A stretch of 64,000 nt of DNA. Source: Firmicutes bacterium AM41-11. GTDB taxonomy: Bacteria > Bacillota_I > Bacilli_A > Erysipelotrichales > Erysipelotrichaceae. The stretch covers positions 132,301 to 196,300 of the forward strand of contig QUIQ01000003.1 of the NCBI GenBank assembly GCA_003480165.1. Reading direction: 5' to 3'. A model generated the notes under the pieces. It was not told where the DNA came from. It saw only the letters and a list, made by a program, of their open reading frames with translations, and searched no databases. The translations under genes and the position numbers were made by a program. Below are positions 30,005 to 39,300 of the stretch, piece by piece. Each line of letters begins with the position of its first letter. Within the stretch, counting starts at the first letter, position 1.

Positions 30005-30874
30005 ATGGATATTTGGCATCGTGTAGGCAGAATTGTTCGCTTCTCAAACTTAGGAACTCTTCTGTTCTTTACTCTTAATATTCTGCTGATTGTTGCTGTG
30101 TTCGGTTCGTCAGGAAGCATTGTTGAACTGATTTGTATTTACTTTTTCACAGTAGCTATCAGCTTATCCCCATTAGGCGAAATGTGCCTGGCTGCCTTCG
30201 CAGGAGCAAGCGATATAAAAAGAGTAGATATAAAACTTCGAGTTGTCCCGCTGGTTCAATATGTTTTAGATAAAGCAAAAGAGAACACATCATACTGTCC
30301 TAAAAAAGTGAAAGTGAAGATTATCCATGATCCTGCTCCAAATGCATTTGCTCTAGGTAGGCAAACACTATGCATAACTGACGGATTGCTTTTACTCTCC
30401 GATGATATGATACTTGGAATTCTCGCCCATGAGATCGGACATCTCTCATACGGACATACTGTTATCCAATTATTGATTGGCGGGGGCAATATATTTATAT
30501 CCGGGTGCCTCCTGTTAATCAAAATATCCTACTGGATTTTTTCTGCAATCATGGGGCTGTTCGCAATATGCTCTCGTAGTGGTGTAATGGGTATAATTAC
30601 CGCAGTTTTCGCAGGAATATCAACAGCACTTTCTTGGTTATGGGTAAAGTTCTGTATGCTTTTTCTGATGTGGTCTATGAGACAAAATGAGTATCTGGCT
30701 GATGAATTTGCTTATAAAATTGGTTTTGGTCTTGAATTAGCGACGGTATTAGACCAACATATCTCAGATGTTCCGCATGATGGTTTTCTCAGTGCAATAT
30801 ACTCAACTCATCCATGCAACGATGATAGGGTTGCAGCATTGCAAAATTTAGGTGTACCCTATTCTCGATACTAA
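30005..30874 (+). CDS. M48 (HtpX-like) membrane metalloprotease
   Basis: A 289-residue membrane protein with two N-terminal and two internal hydrophobic segments (around residues 15-60 and 155-210). The zinc site HEIGHLSYGH at about residues 144-153 and the later 'NEYLADEFAYKIG' (third ligand Glu) are typical of M48/HtpX peptidases. The start at 30005 follows AAAGGGGGGTGCATT; the frame upstream to 29963 is not needed. As the last gene of the toxin-like cargo operon it might mature or degrade the neighbouring proteins, or protect the envelope. Confidence 0.82.
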   Translation: MDIWHRVGRIVRFSNLGTLLFFTLNILLIVAVFGSSGSIVELICIYFFTVAISLSPLGEMCLAAFAGASDIKRVDIKLRVVPLVQYVLDKAKENTSYCPKKVKVKIIHDPAPNAFALGRQTLCITDGLLLLSDDMILGILAHEIGHLSYGHTVIQLLIGGGNIFISGCLLLIKISYWIFSAIMGLFAICSRSGVMGIITAVFAGISTALSWLWVKFCMLFLMWSMRQNEYLADEFAYKIGFGLELATVLDQHISDVPHDGFLSAIYSTHPCNDDRVAALQNLGVPYSRY

Positions 30875-31103
30875 ATTCATAATCTCACAAATTGGCAAAT
30901 TGGCAAGCAGTGTAAACCTGTACAGGTTCACTCATTTTCTCGATTTTCCCTTCGGTGCAATCTTCGCAAATTTGCTTGTTGGGGAAGCATCCCCAATCCC
31001 CTTTGAACATCATCTGCCGATGATGGCTACACGATTTTCAATCGTTTCTCAAAGAACAGTAGAATAAAAATTTGCCCATGGTTGAAAGCACCGAAATCGA
31101 AAA
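30875..31103. other. Spacer after the cargo operon
   Basis: No gene is recognised. It contains short inverted stretches (GGAAGCATCCCC; CATCTGCCGATGATG) and repeated CGATTTTC-type words. It separates the rightward cargo operon from the leftward transfer module. Confidence 0.4.
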
Positions 31104-31160
31104 GCAAAAAAGCAGCCACGATCCGCACCCTTTGGGGAGTGCAGACCGTGGCTTTTTGCT
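31104..31160. terminator. Bidirectional terminator between cargo operon and relaxase gene
   Basis: A stem AGCCACG..CACCC / GGGGAGTG..CGTGGCT is flanked by an A-run on the left and a T-run on the right (GGCTTTTTGC), so it can stop transcripts arriving from both sides. It abuts the relaxase stop codon. Confidence 0.8.
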
Positions 31161-32573
31161 TTAACGGAAGTTCTTCTTTTCCTCTTTCTCTTTCTCTTTT
31201 TCCTGCTCTTTCTGCCTGTCGATATTCAAAATCGTTTCAACCGTCCGTTTGGCAATCAGCAGTTCTTCTTTCTCTTTTCTGATCTGACGGTACTCAGCGT
31301 AGTCCTGCTTTTTCTGGACTGCCAGCTGATGAAACTCCTCATACAATGATTGCATGGACGGGAGCTTTGTAATCTGCAATTCATCAAAGGCTTGCTTCGC
31401 CGCTTTATGAATTGTGATTTCCTGACGGTGTTCTTCAAAGAATTTTTTGCTATATCCAGACTTGCGGTACTCGATATAAATTTGCCTTGTGTTGCGATAA
31501 TTTTTGATGTGCTGCTGCAACGCCTGAACCTCAACCATACGTTTCTCTGCGACCTTGATAGAATCAGAAAGCGCATCGAACCGGGCAGACAGATTTTCAA
31601 TATGAGCAGTCAGATCGTCGTAGTTGCCCAAGCCTTTTTCTTTCAGTAGGATTACCGTTCGGGCAGCTTCTTTTCGGTTGAACTTCTTCGCCCACTTTTC
31701 ATAACCGACCGTCTTGCCCTCGGCCATCTTTGCCTGAATATCAATCAGCATCTGGAACTGCTTCGGGGCAGGAGCCTTGGCAGAGCCGCCTTTTGATTTG
31801 TGCAGGTTCTTGCCGGAGATAACCGCTTGAATTTCCTCTTTGCTATATCCTTCGCCCAGGGAACGCAGCCGAATGAAACGCTTCTGATTCTCGCCCTTGA
31901 ACGCAGGCTGCTTTCCATCCTTGAACTCAAATCCCATGTCAGCCAGAGCCTGAACAAAGCCATCAAAGCTCTTTGGTTTCTGCTTCAGCACCGCATCAAT
32001 CGCATCACATAATTCGTCACGCTGGGTACGCTTCTTGGGATAAACAGTTCTTTTCTGGCGCTCCCGATACGGCTTCGGTGTAATAATGGACAGCCCGTGT
32101 TCCAGGCAAACCATATCACTGAGTCTTTGCACCGCCAGACCGGAAAGAAAGAAGTTTTTGAATTTCCGTGTGGCATCCAGCGAGGTCGAATTATAAATGA
32201 TATGATTGTGAATGTGGGATTTGTCGATGTGGGTCGCAACGATGAAAGCGTGTTTTCCCTTTGTCCATCGCATCGCTGTTTCATAGCCGACTTGGTTCGC
32301 TTCTTCCGGGGTGATTTCTCCCGGCTTAAAGGACTGGCGTATCTGGTATGCGATGATATTGTTCTTCTGCTGTCTGCCGGTAATATGCTGATACTGCCGT
32401 TTGGAAAGCAGAAATTCCTCATCTGCTGTCTTTGGATCACACTCATAGGAACTGATAAATTCGCCATCATTGGTTTTTGCGGCATTTTGTGAGTAGTCGG
32501 TTCTGTCTGCCAAACATTGAGCGACCGTCTTTCCCTTATTCACATGGAGTGCAATCAATCTTGTCGCTGCCAT
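31161..32573 (-). CDS. MobP-type relaxase
   Basis: A roughly 470-residue relaxase that nicks oriT and pilots the strand. The N-terminal nuclease domain has 'ATRLIALHVNKGKTVAQCL' with Tyr in 'DRTDYSQNA' as candidate nucleophile, and the metal-binding histidines in 'THIDKSHIHNHIIYNS' (about residue 120). The C-terminal half is a long coiled coil ending in a Lys/Glu run. The frame opens at a GTG (32582), but the ATG at 32573 has GGAAG at a better distance. It is the last gene of the leftward transfer operon. Confidence 0.88.
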   Translation of the reverse strand: MAATRLIALHVNKGKTVAQCLADRTDYSQNAAKTNDGEFISSYECDPKTADEEFLLSKRQYQHITGRQQKNNIIAYQIRQSFKPGEITPEEANQVGYETAMRWTKGKHAFIVATHIDKSHIHNHIIYNSTSLDATRKFKNFFLSGLAVQRLSDMVCLEHGLSIITPKPYRERQKRTVYPKKRTQRDELCDAIDAVLKQKPKSFDGFVQALADMGFEFKDGKQPAFKGENQKRFIRLRSLGEGYSKEEIQAVISGKNLHKSKGGSAKAPAPKQFQMLIDIQAKMAEGKTVGYEKWAKKFNRKEAARTVILLKEKGLGNYDDLTAHIENLSARFDALSDSIKVAEKRMVEVQALQQHIKNYRNTRQIYIEYRKSGYSKKFFEEHRQEITIHKAAKQAFDELQITKLPSMQSLYEEFHQLAVQKKQDYAEYRQIRKEKEELLIAKRTVETILNIDRQKEQEKEKEKEEKKNFR

Positions 32574-32635
32574 TCCCATCACTTCCTTCCCAAAAAGAAA
32601 AAGCCACCGGTCGGTGACTTTTCTCTGATATTATC

Positions 32636-32920
32636 TTATGACCTGATAAATGCTCCCAGACTTTCTCCAATATTCTCGACTTTCATAACAGCCCAGACGA
32701 GCAAGAACACCGCTGCTATTGTCGCAATTCCAAGAACCACAAGAATAAGCAGGGACTGCCACAAAGCCTTTACAATGCAGTAAATCGCAGATCCGCCAAT
32801 GACCAAGAGCAATAAACCAATTACATAGGACACAACATTTGTAAGCAGATTTCCAAGAATGCAAATCACTTTTACAACGAACAGCACCGGCAGTGCCAAT
32901 ATCTTCAATACCAGCTTCAT
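32636..32920 (-). CDS. Small membrane protein of the transfer operon
   Basis: A 94-residue very hydrophobic protein with two to three membrane segments ('LLTNVVSYVIGLLLLVIGGS', 'LLILVVLGIATIAAVFLLVW'). AAGGGGTTGAGCC precedes the ATG. It is often found between mobC and the relaxase gene in this ICE family, where its role is unknown. Confidence 0.7.
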   Translation of the reverse strand: MKLVLKILALPVLFVVKVICILGNLLTNVVSYVIGLLLLVIGGSAIYCIVKALWQSLLILVVLGIATIAAVFLLVWAVMKVENIGESLGAFIRS

Positions 32921-32947
32921 AGGCTCAACCCCTTTCTTTTAATTATA

Positions 32948-32998
32948 TTGTACAAGGGTATCTGCCATAACGCAATGATGTCAACCCTTATGTAAAAG
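32948..32998. other. Candidate oriT region
   Basis: The gap between mobC and the small membrane gene holds an imperfect inverted repeat (ACAAGGGTAT ... AACCCTTATGT) around CATAACGCAATGATG. A position beside mobC and the relaxase gene is typical for oriT, but no known nic sequence was recognised. Confidence 0.3.
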
Positions 32999-33036
32999 CC
33001 GCAGCCGAAACTGCGACTTCCCAACAAGTTGTCGGA

Positions 33037-33369
33037 TTACTGGATTGAGGACAGGCGAACAAGAACTTCTCTCATGTCCGTCCAGATCTCCTCCAGCCGT
33101 TTTTGCAAATCCTCAATGTCAGCACGATAGATGCTGCCTGTTTCGTTCGCTCGCTTTGCGTACTGGTTCAGGTTGTTGGAGCAGATTCGCAGGAGCGAAA
33201 CCAGGGCTTTCACATCCTGCAAATCCAGTCTGATACAGTAACCATCCAGAGCCATTTTCCGCAGATAGGCTCCCATGCTGCGGATGCCAAGCTCGTCCAT
33301 CTTCTCATGGATTCGCTCGACCTCCTCCTTGGATGCAAGGAAATGAACATCCTGATCTCGCTTTGCCAT
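33037..33369 (-). CDS. MobC-type relaxosome protein
   Basis: A 110-residue protein with an N-terminal ribbon-helix-helix-like part ('VHFLASKEEVERIHEKMDE', 'SMGAYLRKMALDGY') and a helical C-terminus with 'LLRICSNNLNQYAKRANE', the MobC signature. It helps the relaxase recognise and open oriT. The start codon overlaps the stop of the giant gene upstream by one base (TAATG), so translation is coupled. Confidence 0.88.
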   Translation of the reverse strand: MAKRDQDVHFLASKEEVERIHEKMDELGIRSMGAYLRKMALDGYCIRLDLQDVKALVSLLRICSNNLNQYAKRANETGSIYRADIEDLQKRLEEIWTDMREVLVRLSSIQ

Positions 33370-36300
33370 TACAACACCTCCTCACGGGTTTCAGAGTATT
33401 TTGCAGGCGGGATATGCTCCGCTTTGGATTTCAGATCAGCCAACACAGAAGGACGCTCTGACTCGCTTCTTTCGTCACGATTTTCCACAGAGTCCTCCAT
33501 ATTCAGGGCTGCATCCAGTTCTGCCAGTCGCTGACTTTTGGCTGTCAGCTCTGCTTCCTGCGGGAACGGTTTTCCAACCTCCGCCTTGGCTGCTTCCTGC
33601 TGATTGTAGAGATTATTCAACTGCTCATTGGCTCGTTCTAAGCGCTCAAGGATGCCTGCAAGGGCATTGTCCAGTCGGGTGATATTTCCTCGTGCGTCCG
33701 TTCCAAGGGCTACTCTGTGGCTCACAGCGCCCTTCAGGGTCACATCGAACTCGTTCCGGAAACTGTCAAACGAAAGCTCCATCTGAAAGCCACGGTAACT
33801 GCCAAGAGGAACCGGATCGGCACTTTTCGTGTCCTTACAAGCCGCAAGGAGGATTTCACCGGCATCTGCCTTTTCGGTGTAGGCTTTGCCCATGATTTCC
33901 ATGCCGCAAAAGCCATCGGCAATCTGCGGGTGTGCTTCCACGGTTTTAATATCAGCTTCAAAGCCATGAATATAGCCTGTCTGCTTTTCAATCTCAGCCG
34001 GGAAGTATTTCAGAAGCTTATCTTCCATACGGTACTGCTGGCTCTGGTGGTCAGCTTTCAGCACCTTCAGCCTTGCCACATCAATGTCCAAGTCCATCTT
34101 TTCCTTGATAAGCGGATTGCCGGCACACAGCGCCTTGATCTCCGCATAGGACAGCGCCTGCTCATCCACATCGTCACAGGAGCGAACCGGTGATTTGGAG
34201 GTCATAATCTGAGAAATAAACTTCTGCTTGTTTTCCAAGGTCTGATACAGGTAGGCATCGAAGGTTCCCTCGGTCACATACTGATACACCTGAACCTCTT
34301 TGTTCCGGTTGCCCTGACGGATGATACGACCGTTTCTCTGGGTCATATCAGACGGACGCCAACCCACATCCAAGTGGTGAACTGCCACCAATTTGTCCTG
34401 GACGTTGGTTCCTGCACCCATCTTTTGCGTACTGCCAAGAAGCACTCGCACCTGCCCGGTACGAACCTTGGCAAAGAGGTCTTTTTTCTTTGCCTCGGTA
34501 TCTGCATCATGGATAAAGGCAACTTCTTCCGCAGGCACACCGTTTGCAATCAGCTTGGTTTTGACATCATCATAGACATTGAAGGTTCCATCATTTTTCG
34601 GTGTGCTAAGGTCGCAGAACACCAACTGGGTCAATTTGTCAGCCTGACCGTCCTGCCAGATACGCAGGATATTTCCCACGCAGGCATTGAGCTTGCTGTC
34701 AGGGTCATCGGGTAACAGGGTGTTCATTAGCCGCTGATCCAGTCCCAATTTTCGTCCGTCGCTGGTAATCTTGAGCATATTATCGACGGACGGGTCTACA
34801 ATACCGGCATGAACATCTGCTGCTCTCTCTGAAAGGGAAGCCACCATATCCTTCTGGTACTCAGAGGGCTGAACCACAACCGTTTCAAACTTTGCTTCGG
34901 GAACAGGGAGATGCAACTGGTCAGAGGTCTTGATGTCGGCAACCTCCTTGAACATATTCATCAGTTCAGACAGGTTGAAGAACTTCGCAAATCGGGTTCT
35001 GGCACGATAGCCGGTTCCCTCCGGTGCAAGCTCAATCGCAGTTGTTGTTTCTCCGAAGGTCGATGCCCAGGAATCAAAATGGGTCAGGTTCTTTTGCTGG
35101 AGCGTACTGTACTGGAGATAGCGCATGACCGTATAAAGCTCGGTCATCGAGTTACTTACTGGAGTACCGGTTGCAAAGATCACACCACGCCCGCCGGTCA
35201 GCTCATCCATATAGCGGCACTTCATAAACATATCCGAAGATTTCTGGGCTTCGGAGGTGGACAGACCTGCCACATTTCGCATTTTTGTGTAGAGGAACAA
35301 ATTCTTGAACGCATGGCTTTCGTCCACAAACAGCCGGTCTACACCCAACTGCTCAAAGGTAATGACATCATCTTTCTTGTCAGCGGCAAGGAGCTTGTCC
35401 AGTCTGGCTTCCAATGATTTTCGTGTTTTCTCCATCTGCTTGATCGTGAAGTTTTCGCCACGCTGCCATTTCAGCTCCGCAATCGCACCCTCGATCTCAT
35501 CAATCTGCTCCCGCAGCTGCCGTTCCTGTCGTTCGGCAGAAAGCGGGATTTTTTCAAACTGGCTGTGACCGATGATGACTGCATCATAGTCACCCGTTGC
35601 GATACGAGCGCAGAACTTCTTACGGTTTGCTGTTTCAAAATCCTTCTTGGTGGCAACAAGGAGCTTGGCACTCGGATAGAGGTGCAGGAACTCGTTTGCC
35701 CACTGTAAGGTCAAGTGATTCGGCACAACGAACAGGGATTTCTGGCTCAATCCAAGCCGTTTACTCTCCATAGCCGATGCAGCCATCTCGAAGGTCTTGC
35801 CCGCACCAACTTCGTGTGCAAGCAGCGTATTTCCACCATATAGCACATGAGCGATAGCATTTCTCTGGTGTTCACGGAGGGTAATATCCGGGTTCATGCC
35901 GCCGAAACGGATATGAGAGCCATCATACTCACGAGGTCTGGTGGAGTTAAAAAGTTCGTTGTACTTGGTGGAAAGGGTTTCTCGTCTGTGCGGATCTCTC
36001 CAAATCCAATCTCGGAACGCATCCTTGATTGCCTGCTGTTTCTGCTGTGCCAGGGTAGTTTCTTTTTTATTGAGGACACGCTTCTGCTTACCATCTGCAT
36101 CTTCAATCGTATCATAGATACGAATATCCTTCAGATTCAGCGTTTCCTCCAGAATCCGATATGCGTTGGCTCGCTCTGTACCGTAGGTGACATACGCCGC
36201 CACATCGTTGTAGTTGGGAGAACTCTTACCGTTGATGCGCCACTCTGCGGTCAGCTCGGAGAACTTGACCTCAATGGAACGGCGCAAGTAATACGGCGTT

Positions 36301-39300
36301 TCAAAGGTTTCCTCCATGAACTGCTGAATATAATCGGCATCAATCCATGTTGCACCCAAACGCACATCAATCTCGGACGCATCCAAGTCCTTCGGCTGTG
36401 CTTTCTGCAAGGCTTCCACATTGATGTGGAAGGAAGAATCCCTGTCTGCCGCCATCTGTGCGACACGCAGCTTGCTTCTTACATCACCGGAAAGGTAATC
36501 ATCGGCAGTCTGCCATCCAACTTCCACAGCATCGGGAGCCATCGGGTCTTTGAAGATCACCCCTCGAAGCTCTGCCTGAATCGCATCGTATTCTCCAGGT
36601 GTTCCAAGCAGCTGTGCCATAAACGGCAAATCCACCTTGCCACGCTCACCGATAGAGATTGCCAGAGCTTCGGACGGCGTATCCACGCTCGTCACTCTGC
36701 GTTCCGGCTTGATGGTTCGCTTGGTGAACATATCCGCCTTGCTTTTCAGATTGCCGTCCTCATCCACATTTTCCAGAGAACACAGGAGATAGTAGGAGGA
36801 ATCGTCAGCAAATGCCTGACCATTGGCTCGATTATTGATAAGCCCGTTCTTTGCGGCAAACGCATCGTAGGCATCATTCAGTTCTGCCTGTTTCTGAGTA
36901 ATCATTTCATCCGGGTAATCCTCAAGCTGATATTCGATCAGCTCGTTGACGATACCACGAAGTTCCACCATGCCCATCACACGGTCTTTTGCTTTCTCAT
37001 TCAGGTCTACACGGCGCATCAGGGAGTTTTCACGGAAGTACACATTGCCATCCACCACGGTATAAGAGAAATTCTTTACATCCGGGGTTGCAGGAATGGT
37101 TTCGATTTCCTTACCCTTGTCAGCTTCGGGAAGCTCCACAGCCTGATAGGTTCCTTGGATGTGGGAAACTGCTTCTTTCAGAAGTTCGGACAGTTCCATG
37201 CCCTCAATGGGACGCACTGTAATGTCCATGCCGTAGGCGGTACTTTCTTCCACCGTATCGCCCAGAACCATTTCAGGATGAGCGACAAAGTAGCTGTTCA
37301 TGGTGTGTCCTTCTTCGGTGCGGTCAAGGTTTACCCATTCCGGTACAATGTCAATCGGATGGTCACGCTTTTGCAGGAACAGGATGTCGGACACGACTTC
37401 CGTGCCTGCGTTTTTCTTAAAGGCATCGTTTGGCAGACGGATTGCACCAAGCAGTTCCGCCCTCTGCGCCATATATCGCCTTGCGTCAGAGTTCTTGGAA
37501 TCCATGGTGTAACGGCTTGTCACAAAAGCGACCACACCACCGGGACGAACCTGATCCAAAGCCTTGGCAAAGAAATAGTTGTGAATGGAGAATCCCAGCT
37601 TGTCATACGGCTTGTCGGACACTTTGTAGTTGCCGAAAGGGACATTACCCACAGCCAGATCGTAAAAGTCTCGGCGGTCTGTCGTTTCAAAACCGGCTAC
37701 TTTGATTTCTGCGTTGGGATAGAGCTTCTGAGCAATTCTGCCGGTGATGGAATCCAGTTCCACACCATACAAACGGCTGCTCTGCATTTCAGGAGGGAGC
37801 ATACCAAAGAAGTTGCCGATACCCATAGCAGGCTCCAGAATATTTCCTGTTTCAAAGCCCATCTGTCCGACCGCATCGTAGATGGAGCGAATGACCGTAG
37901 GGCTGGTGTAATGTGCGTTCAGGGTGGAAGCTCTTGCCGCAGCATATTCATCTTCGGAAAGCAGGTTTTTCAGTGTCTGATACTCCTTCGCCCAATTTCC
38001 CTTGTCCGGGTCAAAGGCATCTGCCAGACCGCCCCAACCGACATAATTCGACAAAATCTCCTGTTCTTCGGTAGTGGCGTTCCTGTTCTCGCTTTCCAGT
38101 TTGAACAGAGTTTCAATGGCTGCGATGTTTCTTGCGAATTTCTGCTTCGGTCCACCTTCACCGATGTTGTCATCCGTGATGTGGAAGTTCACCGCAGGAA
38201 CAGGTGGGATTTCTCTGGTGGTGATGGACTGCTCAAGCTGAGCGATAATGTCCATGACTTCGGCATTCTGCCATCCGTCCACCTGGGCATAATCCTGAAT
38301 GATGGTGTCCTTTCCATCTACGCACTGTACGAAGTCCAGACTACCCGGCAGATCTCTGGTATTCATTGCACCCAGGGCTTTTCTCTGCGTGTCAGGAAGT
38401 GCATAGTAGGCTCGCAGGGCATCATCAAAGGAACTGTATTCCTTGATGTCCAGCGCACCCCGCTTCTGAATGTCCTCGGCAACATAAAAATGATCGATGA
38501 AGTGTTCCGGTTCCTGCTGTTCGGGTTCCGCACTGGCTCTGACCTGTGCGTGTGCCTTTTCGTCAGGGTAGTCCCCATAGATACGGATGCACTTATGCTC
38601 CTGCTGATCGTAAACGGCAGCACCATCGTACTTGAATCCGTCATCCTCCATGGTTCCGTCCACATAGCCCTGGGCAGCTTTTTCCGCTTCTTCCAGAGTG
38701 TAGTAGTCCAGTTTATCATCGAAGCCGTTTTCAAAGTGATGGTAGGCGGCAACCAGATAGCGGGGAGCCATGCGCTCCTCGTAGCTGTTAATCATCTCAG
38801 GTGTCAGCCATTCTGGTTTGTCGGGAATCATTTCATACAGCTCACGCATCTTGGCAATCTGTGCATGGCGGTTGCCTGCCCACAGATGCTTTTCGCTGTG
38901 CTGTCCTGCACCAAGGAAGTATTCGCAGTCCATACGCAGACGGTCTAACAGCTGATACTCAGGGGTGTAGTCCCTCGGTTCGGTTTTGCCCAGAAAATCC
39001 TCTGTAACGGGCTTTTCTTCGGTTTGGGCATCAACCCTTACCGCATGGTTTCTTTCGTCCTGAGAGAGCATACGCTCGAAATTCTCACGATTCTCGGCAC
39101 GGAAGATGGGATAAGCAAGCGTAGGGTCACGCAGCTGAACTTCTCTGTCCGTGATCTGCTCCACACGGAAAGCTGTATCGTCCAGATATACCGTGTCACC
39201 GACCTGATAATTCCATTTCGGTTCCTCGGAAGCAGATGCTTCCACAACTTCGGCAGGCTCTGCCACAGGCGCTTCTGGCTGAACCGACTCCATCGCAGCT

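Noticed and set aside
35847-38948. 1033-codon open frame on the plus strand
   Set aside because: It is antisense to the giant methyltransferase-helicase gene, has no ribosome-binding site or recognisable domain, and its low-information composition mirrors the codon pattern of the real gene.
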